Source: Asterochloris sp. CNOR1
Lineage: Eukaryota; Chlorophyta; Trebouxiophyceae; Trebouxiales; Trebouxiaceae
Length of the DNA: 64,000 nucleotides
Direction of reading: 5' to 3'
Assembly: GCA_963969365.1 (NCBI GenBank)
Contig: OZ017756.1
Span: 496,001-560,000 of the forward strand
The position numbers were made by a program, and so were the translations under genes. The notes beneath the pieces are model-generated. The model saw only the letters and a program-made list of their open reading frames with translations, ran no database searches and was not told the origin of the DNA. The first letter of the stretch is position 1, and each line of letters begins with the position of its first letter. Below are positions 1 to 13,000 of this stretch, one piece after another.

Positions 1-953
1 ATATCAGCATGCCACTTGATGTCTCTGTGGGAGGCCCCCTGGCAACAAGCTGCTTGTAGTCTGCAGAGGGACGGCGAGCATCCAGCTTGGCAATGGAAAT
101 GCTGTGTGCGCCTTTGCTCAGACTCACAGAGCGACAGTCGGTCAGCGGGGTCCTGCTAGATATCGTCTCTGAATCCAGCATGCCATTCAGCATCCTTGAC
201 TTACAGTGCAGTGGTTGTGCCATTGGCCAGCGTGCGCCGCACCAGCTGCCTGTACTCTGCCTCAGCCACCTCCAGGTGGCTGTGGGCTGCCTCACGGGGG
301 TAGGTGTAGTGGTCCAGCCAGTCCATGAGGGGCAGGTCTGTGGCAGTACCAGTGTAACTGTACTGCACCAGCACACTCACCTTGCTTAATGCTCTGGGGC
401 AGGAGCCACTCGCTAGGGGCCCAAGAAGACTGCTGTGATTGCAGCCCCGCTGCCCCATGGCAGGACAGAAGTCATGTGTGGTCTATATCGGCTGCACAGG
501 GGAAGCTATCACGGCCAGGCGCAGATCTGACTGAGCGCTGAAACACCACGGCACAGTGGCCGGCCACAGCTGCAGTTCAGCCTGAATTCATTGCACCCAG
601 GTGTGCAGGGCAGTCTCACCTGAGGTGCATGCAGGTGCAGGTCTATGAAGCCAGGGGTCAGCATCTGGCCCCTCTGCAGACAGGTCAAGTAAAACCTGAA
701 GGCACAAGCTGCAGGCTCACAGGGGACTATCATTGAACTCATTCCCTGCCTGTAGCCGGTGAACATCAGCTGATGTCAGCCCATGCTGCTGCAGCACAGT
801 CTCTTCCTTGTCTCCACAGCAGATGGCCAGTATCTTGCCTGTCCCAACAATCAGCACATGGTCCTCGAGCAGCTCGATCTCATCCAGGCTGACAGCATGG
901 ACCAGTGTCCCCCTCCAGGCCTGCATCAAAGCAGTTTCTGCTCTGAGAGCCAT
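1..953 (-). CDS. GDA: Guanine deaminase, N-terminal part (3' part lies outside the window)
   Basis: Guanine deaminase hydrolyses guanine to xanthine and ammonia in purine salvage and catabolism. The visible exons are 750-953, 620-673 and 205-362, each in consistent phase; bases 1-100 may hold part of a fourth. The first exon reads MALRAETALMQAWRGTLVHA, matching the family start (FRGTFVH type). The second encodes the amidohydrolase metal-binding motif TPGFIDLHLHAPQ, where the HLH histidines bind zinc. The third has DLPLMDWLDHYTYP and the VRRTLANGTTTA segment typical of this enzyme. The start at 953 is the methionine nearest the conserved block. Exon 1 to exon 2 is only in phase if exon 1 ends at CTACAG followed by GC, a GC-AG intron. 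The C-terminal catalytic residues are not in the window, so activity cannot be judged. Confidence 0.85.
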
Positions 954-3900
954 GTGACACAGCATGAAATGGGTCACACGAAAACATGAAAACCTGGCCG
1001 GCTCAGAGACCAGTGACCTCAACGGCTGGCCATCAAGCATGAAGGATGCCAATGCATCCCTTGCAGGACTACATTGGAGGGGGGACAGTGCTGGCCAACA
1101 GCCTTATAGAGCAGAAAATGCTCATAATTGAGTCCATGCTGCTGTGCAGCCGCCTTTCAGGCCCAGGCCACAGTCTGCTGCTTGCCATATCACTCAGGTT
1201 GGCAGCAACCATTTCATGTGATGCTTGTGGTACTGCTGTCACTGGAGCCATGCCTGCTGAACTGCAGGCCTGGAGGGAAACTGCACCTGCAGCTGTTGTG
1301 AAAACCTGCTGCTGAGCTCTCAGGACTGCACAGCGAGCAACAGGTGGAGGACAGCAGCATGCCCAGCGTGCTCCTTAAGCCACAGCCACGCAGCCAGTCA
1401 GCAGTGCTGTCTGCGGGCAACTTCAAGACTGTGCCTGGCTGGCTGTCTTGCTTAAGCGGACTCAGCACCTGCGCCCTGTTGGTGTCAGAAGCAGCAGTGG
1501 TGTTGGCACTGCCGCTCTTCAGTGACTCAGTGGGACTGGCAACGCAGCGCAGCATGTGGGCAGCCAGGTGCAGTGAGCAGCAGGAGCTGGCGACTTCGAG
1601 CACCGGCCATGCGGTGCAAGTGCCCCAGAAGGGCGCTACCTCACGCATGACCCTGACCTGGCAAGCTCTGCTGCCTCGTCCTGGCGCAGTTACAGGACGG
1701 CCAGGTTGTCGTTCAGAGTCTTCAGTAGGACAAGACGTTGGGCCCAGAGGTGTAAAGCAAGGCTTCTGCTGACCTGAGAAGCTGCCTGCAGCTAGCTGCT
1801 GCTATTGTCCTAGCTCATGAGTGATCACTCAGACCAGCACTGGGTGCTTCATATTGTAGGGCGCAATAGATGTTATGCCAGGTTTGGGTAGGCCACTGTC
1901 GCCTGTAACAGCCAGCCTAAATATGAGAATAGCTTTAGGGATTCCCCTGCAAGGCATACGTGGTAACTTAGCTTCAGGCTTGCAGAGCATGAGCCCACAC
2001 TTCAGCATGGAGTAGAAGGCCCCAGGCTCAGGAAAGCAGGCAAGCACCTAAAGGCAAGTTTGTCTGTTTGTGCCATGACAGCGGTAGGCCCTAGCCCTAT
2101 AGGTTGAATCATTTGTCAATGCAACGTTGTTGTGCCCAAAATGTGCTTTTGACGTCTTACTGCTTGAAGCAACCTTGCACTTAATGAAGGAGCCTCACGC
2201 AAGCAAGACGTGGCAGTGCATATCTTGAGACGCCTGATCATTCATGAAACTGCTTCCTGATACCAATCTCAGGTCCTGTGCCTGATTTGTGGGCTGCACT
2301 GCAGCCCTGGATGTGGATGAGTCTACATGTCATTTTCTTAAAGTTGACCCCGAACAATGTTGTCGGGCTGCACAGCGAGTTCAAGGCAGGCCAAAAGTCG
2401 ATCACCTCCATACTAACAGCACAGCACTGACCAGATGGGTGTCGCACAGCCATTGGCGTGTCCCAGACATAGCAGGTTGGCATCTGCATGATGTTGGCAG
2501 CTGCCTGAGGCACAAGTGTGGCGCCAATGCACTTGCACCAGGCACAACTGCTGGGCCACTGATCGGCACTGCACTGTGGTGATCTGCTTGATGGCGGGCT
2601 TAAGCTTGACAAGCTTGCCTTAAGGTGCTGCTCTTGCATTATTGCATCTCTTGCATCATGCATCAGGAGGCTCAGGAGGCTTAGCAGCCTGCTGGCAGAA
2701 CCAAACTTGCTCAGTGTGCCGCGTGCAGTGCTGACTCACCCTCAAAGACGCAGACCTGCGCCTGGCGTGCCAGTCGATCCAGGTTGCTCACCAGCACCCA
2801 GGCACCGTGCCAGCAAGGTGAACGCTGCGAGTAGATCATGCTCCTGTTTGGCCTGGTGACCTGCTGCCCTCTTGCAAGAGGAGCCAGCGCTTCCTTTCAC
2901 CGTCAACGCCTGAGTGGATGCATACGTGTCTTGAGGCCCATGGGTTTCTTAGCGCAGCCCACATAGGAGTCAGGCTGTAGTGTCCCCTGTGCATGTCACA
3001 ACATCTCAAGCCTGCAAGGTCAAGGGGCTTGATGCAATGCTCAGAGGACTTGCTGGCCTGATGATGTGAGTGTATCTGAATGGGAAGCATGCAAGCAAAT
3101 CCCAACAGAGGGGAGAGGCAGGGTCTGTGATGAGGATTGGGAGCAGCGCAGGTGCATGTGCATGTATTGCAGCAGCTCCTGACACAGCTGTCAGCTTACG
3201 GGTCAAGCTGACCTTTGCGTCAGCTGGTGCAGCTGCAGAGGCAGCTGCTGGCCACCACATTGCAGCCCAACATGGCCAGCATGTGAGCCTAAGTACCTGT
3301 AAGTTTGCATGCATCCACATAGCTGGAGCAGAACCAACCTGCTTTACTGAGCCACAACTGTTACAACGCCTATGCTGCAGGCCGGCAGTACCAGCCCAAA
3401 AGCCTCCTTCCCTTCCTAATGTGATACACTGCAATGCATTGCCTCAGCCTGACTGCAGCAGAGGCGTGCGTTTTGCTGATCCAGCCCTTGTTGCCATGTT
3501 GCAGGCCAGCTGTAGCTAGCTGTACGCTGGGAGGCCTTCCAGAACAGCTTTCCAAGAGCGAGTTGAGAAAGCACAGAGGCGTGTGGTGACTGACGTTTGC
3601 GCATTTGTCAGGTGCGGGCCGCACTCAGGCACAACAGTCTCTTGCTCACATCGCAGCTTTGCTCTCACCTGCACCACACAACTGCGTCCTTTGCACTGCT
3701 CTGAGCATGGCCGGTGGAGCAAGGCCCTGCATCTGAATGTTCTCCAACCAGCTGCAGCACGGGCCAGCATTTGAGCATCAATGCAACATTGCCAGGCAAC
3801 CCACATGACACAGAGGATTGACATCGACAACATGCATGCATGCATGCAGCAAGGCAAAGACAAATGGCTCTTGCCATGGCATTATCTCGGCCATGACCTG

Positions 3901-4091
3901 GCCTGCTCGCAAGAGCATCGATGTCTACAGCTGGGGTCTCCTGTGGTGTGCAGCACCCCTTGGGACCCAAGCCCTTGACCTGGTCTGCGAGGTGAGGCCT
4001 GCTACCTCGCAGCCTCTGGCTGGCTGACGACTTCTGCGCATGGTGTCTTGCTGGCATAAGATGCGGATGTGATCATGATGTCTTGGAAGCA
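954..4091. other. Intergenic stretch of about 3.1 kb between divergent genes; nothing recognised
   Basis: Several open frames of 60-150 codons exist on both strands, but none has a recognisable family, a consistent exon chain or a codon pattern that separates it from its antisense. The stretch lies between the start of guanine deaminase on the minus strand and the putative start of the kinase-like gene on the plus strand, so it should contain both promoters. A CATG microsatellite sits at about 3830-3846. First exons of the downstream gene could be hidden here. Confidence 0.45.
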
Positions 4092-7000
4092 ATGCCCTCC
4101 ACAGCTGCATGCAAGGTGAAGACTGCCTCCTTGCCACCTCTCCTCATTTCCTATGACTTATGCGCTGTGAAGTCACATAGGCTCTCAGGGCCATGCCAAA
4201 ACCCATGGGCCTCCTCCAGCAGGCACATATTGACTGCCCAGCCACCATCTTTCATTTCATTCCTTGCAGGGCACCGTCATCCTGGAGAGGCCTCCAGTAC
4301 AGGGCCAGACCATCTCTGCCCGCGAGGTCATGAGGACTTTGCTGGGGGCTGGGGCCAGGGCAATCCACCCTCTGGCTTGGCTGGCGGGCTCCTCTTCATT
4401 GGGCCTGCCGAACACCAATCTGCTGCTGATGGCTGCAGAGCGGCGCCTGCTATTCATGCACATGGCGCTGTCATCACCCTCAAATCAGGACCCAGACGGC
4501 TGTGCAATGCCTGTGAAGCAGCTAGACGTGCAGGGCAGCATGTGCAACTGTCTGTTTTGGCTGATTGATGTTATCTGGTGCAAGGCAAGGTTGTGCTGGG
4601 GCAAGGTGTTGGACCTGATAGCCTTTCGCCTCCTTGTGCAGGCGAGCTGGAGACATTTGAGGGTGACAAGCAGCCAGAAGTCGACCCGCAGCCTGTGTTT
4701 GGCGAAGACCTGGTGGCCTGTGTGCAGGTGAAGCTGCCAGCTCGCTCAGGTTCTTGGCACAACTGCAGAACCTACAGTTGATTATGGACAGAGCGCAAAA
4801 GCAGAAGGCCAACTTGATCTGTGCTTTACAGCAAAGTTGCTTGGCAAGGTTCACAGCTAGCATACATTGCTGAGCCTGTCATCTGCAGCGGCAGTCTCTC
4901 AGGGCAAGGGCATTGTGTGTTGCCCACGATGCTGCCTTCAGTCACTGTGGGTGCTCCTGTAAAGGCCTGACAGCAGCGCCGTGCAACCTGCCTTGCTGGC
5001 TCTTGGCCTACAGCATGTCCACTACTTGCTCTTCAGATATGCTGCATTTGCTGCCTCCAGGAGATCAGCAATCACTCTGTCAGGCCCAACAGGTGGCACG
5101 TACCTGCCTATGGTAACCTGCAGCCTGTGCCCCTGCTGATCATCAGTGGCCCAACGGGTGTCGGCAAGCGCCACGCCGTCAGGCAGGGCCTGAAGATGGC
5201 TGGCAGAGAGGTGGAGGTGTTCATCCTGGACTGGGCTGATGAGAGGCTGCGAGGGGACGCAGTAGCTGTTCTCACAAGGCTGCAGCCAGTTGTGAGGGCT
5301 GGCCACTGTCTGTTGGTGCTGTGTGAGTCAGAGCCGAGGCAATTGCCTCTGTTGCACGGCTGCATGCATGCTCCCTGCTGCTCACTGTCAGCTTGTGCCT
5401 ACACTGCCGACATAAAGTGGACTTGTTGCTGGTCCTGCAGTGGACATGGACTTGCTTGTGGAGGTCGCAGCCCTGGCATTACTGAATTCCATGCTCAAGG
5501 AGACATGGAAGGCAGGCAGGGGCCCGCGATATGCTGTGATAATGACAACCAGCGCGAGCAGAGGCCATGCAGAGCAGCTCTTGTGAGTCCCCTGTGTGCA
5601 TGTGTGACGTGGCTCTTGTGACAGCCTCCCAGTGTCCCGTGCTGACATCAGCGTTGGCCTGAAGTGCTACGTCTGTTGATTTAGAGTCAGCCTCTGTGCT
5701 GCATATCTTGCACAGGCTGCACTTGTGTGTGCATGTTGCAGGGTACCAGACTGTATGCAGGACCTAGGCAGGGCTCTGGGCTCTCGAGGCAGCTGACACA
5801 AGTGCTGTCAGTATCGCTGACTTTGAGTGCGTCTGCTGCAGACGATCCAGCAAAGGCAGCAACATATATGTGGTGCCGCATCAAAACATGATTGAGCAGC
5901 GCAAGCTGCTGCGCCACCTGTCGGGGGTGCACGGCGTGACTTGGCCAGGGAGGGATGACCCAAGAGCTCTCTTTGAGCAGGTGGCTGCCTTCTGCTGGAG
6001 GAAGCATTTGACAGGAGACCAGATCCTGTGTTTGCTGGAGCCATTCAGGCGCAGGTGAGTTTTTGACAGATGCCCCACTCTGGAAGTTGTAGGCAAGCCT
6101 GACATCTACATTCCTGCAAAGTGGTCTCTTGTGATGATGTGTGATTTCCTCAGTACTGAGTGTTGCCATCCACCTGCCTGCTGCAGGGGATTTCTGCGTA
6201 CAGAGGCACGCCTTCAGCAGCACACTGCAGGCCATTCATCTCTTCCAGCATGGGTGAGAAACCCCACACCTCAGGAGCTGCCCTCTCCCCCTGGCTGACT
6301 TTCGCTTTTGTAACAGTACCAGAGAAAGAATATCACTTTCTGTCTGAACTTGTTCTGTCTGCTGCCTGGCTGAAGATGGGGCACTTGTATCTTGGGCCTG
6401 ATCAGGCCCAAGATTTGATAATCATCACAAAGAAATTCCACTCGCAGGAGTCACACATTACCCTAAGAAACCGAGAGGACGTTGTTGCGCACATACAGCC
6501 TTCAAGCGAGACGTGCAGAGTGATAGACAATACAGTCATGCAGCTCTAGTCGCCGGCACTTGTTCCATCAATGCTCACAAGATGAGCAAGCGGCCTGTGC
6601 GGTACCTATCGCAGCAGAGGACGAGACTCCATGAACCCAGGCAAGGATTCCCGGCAGCTTAATGCCTGTCAAGCCCTCAACTAAGCCTGCATGCCCAACG
6701 CAGAGCAGAACGTGCTTGTGTTGCTGGAGCCCAAGCTGATGTGCTGCGGCGTGCTGCAGGTTGCAGGGGCGTGTCTATGCGTTCCTGGAGCTCAAGCCTC
6801 TGCGCACCAGAGCCAAGCACCTCCACCCAGACGTGCAGCAGTGGTGGGAGGCTGTGAAGGGAGCCCAGGCAAAGCAACTTCTACAGGCAATCGCAGACCT
6901 GAGACTTGATCACTCCATCCCCAAAAATGCATGACATGCGCGCTCTGCACTGCAGACAGCTTCCACTCAGGGAGTGGCTCTCTGCAGCAAGCTTGTGGCC

Positions 7001-10000
7001 TTTGCAAGGGCCATGCATTCTTCAACTTCAGCTGTCAAGGCCGCTCTGTACCCAGCTTCCTGAGTCATGTGCATGCAGGCTTTGAGCGAGCTGCACAGCA
7101 GGGGTTTTGTGCATGGGAACCTGGGATGCTTCAGCATTGTGTGCGCCCAGGGCCTGGCCCCCACACCAGGCCTGGGCAGTCAAGCCTCCTTTGACGTAGA
7201 GGCAGCTGCGGCTGCTGTGCTGGAGCAACGCTTCACTCTGGATGGGATCCAGCAGCCTGTGGCAAGTGAGCCCAGGACCTGCTCCATGCAGCATTCTGCC
7301 TTGTTGTGCAGCATCACATGTCTGAAGAACTGCCAGCTCCACGCCTCAGGTGGGCTGCAGCATCTGCACCCCGCAACACCATGCCTGTTTCTCTACAACT
7401 GCCTGCCTGCACAAGTATGCCAACTGGCCAGCACCCTGTCTGAGTATGTCTGAAGCACCCACCCCCAAATGTTCCAGGAATGGAGCACAGCCATTGTACA
7501 GCCTCAGCCTGTGCAGCCGTGAGGGACTGACCTGGTGCAAGGGGTGCCTTTAGCTGTCCTTGCTGCTGGGGTGGGAAAGCTTTCTGCCTGTGCAGATACA
7601 CAACTGGCCCGCACAGTCAAGTTTCCTGGACAGCCAGCCATTTGGCAGTAGTTGCACAGTACAGCCTTGCCAGCAGTACTACTTACCTGCCATACAATGT
7701 TGGCTGTTTCGGCAGTAATGGCACAGCACAGTCTTGCAGGTGGTGTTATTAACATGCTATACAAACCCAGCGCTCTGACGTTCTTGAGCTGATGAGGCTT
7801 GCATGGTGGCCTGCAGGGCATCCCGCTGATTGGTGCAGACCTGGGGAGTACTGCTGCCCTGAGGTTGCAGCTGTGCACAGCCTCTGCGTGCGTCTCTTCA
7901 GCTCGCATGAGGATGCCGTGCAGTATGCTGCCCAGCACAGCTCAGCACAACTGGCAGACGCTTTCGCCGCTGGAGTTGTGCTGTTCGAGATGGTCACAGG
8001 GAGGAAACCTGGCTGGGATGCCAGCATAGAGAGGGCAGTTGCCTGCCTGCCTGCTGCTCCCATACAAAAGCTCAGTGCACATGAGCACCGCAAGCAATTT
8101 CGTCAGGCTGAGGAAGGCATAGAACCAGGCTCAGCCTTGTGTATCTTGCAGTTCTGCCGCAAGAGCACCATACAGGGCTTTGACCAGAAACACACAAACA
8201 GTTGTGCACTAGCATAGTGCGCAGCCAAGAGCAGCATGCAGCATGGCCACAACTGCACCCAGTTGTGCTGTACTAAGCAAAATTCAGCAGGCAGAGCTGC
8301 CATGGCAGTGCTCAGTGTGGAGCCTGTCAAACACCAAGATGGGCAACAGCATTCGGCGCAGATGTGAGCGATGATTGACTCACATACGTTTGACAACATG
8401 ACTGTGATGTGCGGCGCTGTCACCTCCCGTGCAACTGCTCACTGGCTGGACCACCTGAGATGTGGTCGCCTGCTAAGCCCTGTATGTTTGCAGCCGCCAG
8501 CCTCCACAGTCTGCTGGTTTGTCTTGCGCAGGACAAGCTGAAAGCCGGAGATGTGCTGGCTCTGCCGAAGGAACTGCAAGCGGTGATCATTGGCCTTACC
8601 CACAGAGACCCCTGCAGCCGCTTCACAGCAATAAAAGCGCTCCACCTCCTGACACAGAAGCCTGCGGGGGGGTCCTTCCCAGGGCAGGTAAGCCGGACAA
8701 TCTCCTCGGAAGTGGACAGTGCAAAGTACTAGGAAGTGCTTGACACAGCAGGCTGCAATTGTCACAGCAGTGGTTGCAGCAGGGGAGACTGCTGGTGCCA
8801 TGCGTCTTGAAGGTAGGATGGTGTAGTGACATCTAAGTGTGCCTGGGAGATGAGCAGCTGGTGTAGTGCTGTGGCAGAATACCTATTGCAGACCACAGAA
8901 GGGTACTGTGCAGGGGTTGGTGCACTTGGATGCACAGCCAGGCCAGCCTGGCTTGAGTTACATGGCACCCCACCCATTTTCAGGGTCTGGCATTCGTGAG
9001 CGTGGTCTGACATCAGAGTTTCCCTGCAGGGCGCTTTTGTGGTGCCGTCAGCTGCCGCAGAAGGGTTGGACATGGCAGACGCCCCTGGCAGCCGCTCACA
9101 GCCTGCAGTCGACATCATGGTGCAGGCAGAGGGTGCAGCAGAGCTACACCCTGCAGCAAGCGCACCTCAGGTGGGGCATGGCTGACTGCATGCAACTGGC
9201 TGGCCTGCACAGCATCTTTTGCCGTGCCCAAGCCAGCGAAGCGGGCGGCGCCCTGACTGTCCAATTCCACCGCAGGACACGTCGGAGGCGGCCGTGGACA
9301 CTTCTGACCGCGTGGCACAGCCTGCATTGGGTGACCAGCTCCAGGCTGAGAGTGCAGCGGAGGCCAGCCCCGCCGAACACATGTCACCCCGCCGCACATG
9401 TGTCAGGCCAGACCAGGAGGTCGCAATGCCCGCCTGGTACACTCCAGAGCAAGCTCTGGAGCTGCAGCAGTTTCAAGCGGGGCTGTTGGGGGATGTGTCT
9501 CAGGTGAGGCACTGCTGAGCCCAGAGAGCAGGACAGGTAGCAGCCCTCAGCGAATCAACGCAGCTGTCAGTGCCATGCGTGCTACATCTGGATAGCAGCC
9601 CCTCACTCGGGGGGGGGGGGGGGGGGGGGGGGTACAGCAGCAGTGGCTTTGTAGCTCTGTTCCTGCAATGCTTGGCGGCCCTGCATAGCATCAGGGGGGC
9701 TGCTAATCAGACTGCAGGTGGCGCTTGCTGAGAACATCCCTCAAACCTGCAGGATGCCATTGCAGTGTCAGCAGCTTCAGGATCAGATGAGGGGGCAGCC
9801 GAGACCTTTGGCAGCGATGCTCAGCCTGCAGGCAGGTCACCAGTGCAGACCAAGAATCCAGCAGGAGCTAGCCCTGCAGCAGAGATGGGCAATGCAGCAT
9901 GGGCCTCTGGCAGCGATTCCCAACCTGCAGGAGAGGAGCATGCGCGTTTCAAGATTGCTTCAGAGGGCAGCCCTGCAGGCCAAGTAGGGCAGAGCAGAAC

Positions 10001-13000
10001 TTCTAAACGTTTCACAATGCTTCAACCAACAATGCATCTGCAGCAGGTGCTGATGCAGCACTCTAAAGCAATGGCATGGCTGCCATGCGGGTGGCAGCCA
10101 AGCACTGTCAGAGTGACCGTGGGTTCAGAGCCTGGCTTTGCCAGCCTCTGACTTTGACCATGGCATCCAGGAGGTGGGTGGCCGTGAGGGCCTGCCTGCA
10201 CCTGATACATGCCAGACCTTTGCGCAAGAGGAGGCTGAAGTTCTGCAGCAGGCCTCAAGCGCTCAGACTCCTACACTGTGCGCCCTTGGTGGCTGTGCAA
10301 TACACACCCCATGTGTGTGTGCAGACCTCTGGCGTCTGCTTGAGGGTGCACCCTATGTATGCCCTGGATGTCCGTGCTAGTCCAGCTTGCAACAGCCTTC
10401 AGAAGCCCTTTAAGTCCGCCTGCCTTGCTTGCAGACTCCAGCAGGTGAGTCTGGAGCCAGCCAGGACCAGGACCAGGAGGATGGAGCAAGCGTGCCTTCT
10501 GATGTCTCTGAGGCTGACACCATGGATGTGGACCGCTCTGAGTGTCCTGTCGGGGCCGCTGCTGGCGCCTTCTCAGAGCTGCCTCAGGTGAGGCTTCCGC
10601 ACCTGACACCTGACTGACCTGTGTGCGAGAGGTGGCTGACGTTCTGCAGCAGGCCTCAAGCGCCCAGAGATCTACAGTGTGCGCCCTTGGTGGGTGTGCC
10701 TGCAATACACACCCCAACTGTGCAGACCTCTGGCCTGTCTGCTTGAGGGTGCACCCTCTGCATGCCGTGTTCGTCTGTGCTAGTCCAGCCTTCAATGGCC
10801 CTTCAAGTCTGCCTGTCCTGGGTGCAGAATCCAGCAGGTGAGCCGGATGCCAGCCAGGACCAGGGGGAAGGAGTGAGCGTGGCTTATGGTGTCTCTGAGG
10901 CTGACACTATGGATGTGGACCTCTCTGAGTGTCCTGTCGGGGCCCCTGCTGGCGCTTTCCCAGAGCTGCCTCAGGTGAGGCTTCCGCCCACACACTGCCA
11001 CAGTTGCCAAGTTTCAGTCAGCTGTGCATGAAGGTTGCTCTGTACAGTTTGCAGCATAGCACCTTGGCAGAGGGATCTCCAGGACCCACCTCAGGGCCCA
11101 CAAAAAGCGCTGAATGGTGCCGACCCTCATTCTGTGTGATCATCAGGGCCTGGGCTGCTTTGCACTTGTCAGCCACCACCGGCTGCCTGCCTGAAGCACC
11201 TGCATGTAGGTCTGGCGGCCTGCCACCGCTGGGTGCCCACCATCTCTGGTGAGCTCTCTGGCTTTTAGCTACCGTCTGGACTGGGGGGGGGACGCTCTGG
11301 CCAGGATATCAATCCCTGCCTGGCTTAATCACCATATCACAACAGAGGTGTTCTTGCACTGGGATGCCATGCTCCAGGTATGACTCCCGGTGTTCGGCAG
11401 GGCCTCAACAGCATGCACTGCTCTACATAATGCGTATAGCTGCTGCCTGTGATTTGCTTGTGATCTCAGATGCCTGCCTCTTGCACAACATCATCTGGGT
11501 TACAGTGCAGCATGCTTTCCCCAAGGGCGGGTGCTGACCTTTGACTTGCATGTGCTGCAGATTCCAGGACTCAGCAGCCCTGTCAACCGAAGGGAGGTGA
11601 GAGCTCTGTGAGCTGTTGAGCATTGCTTTGCAATGTTGGTATTGATAATGCAAGCCCAGCCTGCCTGATGGCAGCCCATAGCTGCCCCTGCACTGTTGGT
11701 GCAAAGTCCACCACCTGATGGCCCTTTCGGCTGGTTCAGAGCTCGGCGACCCGCTTCAGGAAGCAGAGAGAGAGCAGGATAGCGCTGCTTGCAGATGCTG
11801 CAGCTGTGACAGTGACTGCAATGGTGAGGGCCTAAACCCTGGGTGTGGTCAACTGCACTGGCATTGTGCTGCAAATTTTGGGCACAGCAGTTGAAGGCTC
11901 TCAGCGTGCCTCAGTGCAAGCAGGCAGCTTCCTTGACAAACTTTGTGTGCCAAGGGGAGAAGGTGCTCATATACAGCTGCTGGCATGCATGCATGCTTTT
12001 GCAACTATACAAGCCAACAGACCTGTGCATACTGCAGATGGAGCATCCTTGCAGTAATGCCGCAGCAGCAGAGGCGTGGGCAGCTGTCAAGCAAAGGGTG
12101 CCGGCCACAGAGGCAAGTCTCTGCTGCCTGCAACAGTGCCTGATGGATGCAGTCCCTGTTTGCAGCCTCTCCACTTGCATGCATGGCAGCATTGCATGTC
12201 AGTGCAGGCCAGCTGCGTTGGCATGCTCATGCTACTCAAGTGTGACATGCGTTCGCTTTAGAGGTGCTTGCACCAGCAGCTCTGGCAGATTGTGCATGGG
12301 CCATTGCCAAATGCATGTCAGCAATTGCTGCAGGCAGCCTCGTGCTATGTGCGCTATGACCCCCTGTTTGCACCCAAGGGCCAGTGGTCATTGTTCAGCA
12401 GTCCGAAGGATGCCATGGGCCAGTGGACCATTAATTGCTCTGATGTCGTTGGCAGCTCTCAGGGTCACCAGCTTGTCAGGTGAGATACTTCTGGTATGGT
12501 TGGCAGCTGTTGTGGTTGCCAGCTGTTCAGGGAACCTTTGATGGCCCCACCACGACAATCCAGTTGTGATATCTGAATGTGCTAGAGCCACCCTCACAGC
12601 AGAGAGCATGTGCAGATGCTGCACGGCAGCTGTGGCCCTGAAGCCACAGACGCTGACATTGCATCAACTGCGCGTCATATCAGTCCAGGAGATTGAGCCA
12701 GTGCTCCACACTCAGGCAGGCATCTCCTGCAGGACAAAGAACCACGCCATGGTACTGACACTGTCTGTCCCTCTGTGACTCTGTCAGGTACTCCCCAGTT
12801 GCACCACAGTGACCTGAACAGCACACACTGCTGGCCTCTGGTGTTTCAGCCATCGCAGAGAGTGTGGGCAAAGATACAACTGATGGGTGTTGGCACCCGT
12901 GCGCCATCTCATTAGCACATCAGGCCTTGCCGATGCCCCTTGAGCCTGACAGCAAGCAGCACTCCTCTGGCTGCAGAGCTGACGGAACAGCATCAGACCA

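Noticed and set aside
1214-1772. Overlapping frames of about 140 codons on both strands upstream of guanine deaminase
   Set aside because: Neither strand shows a family, a matching splice chain or a plausible composition; kept as intergenic.
9500-9691. Open frame with a run of prolines on the minus strand
   Set aside because: The prolines come from the poly-G run read on the other strand; the rest shows no coding pattern.
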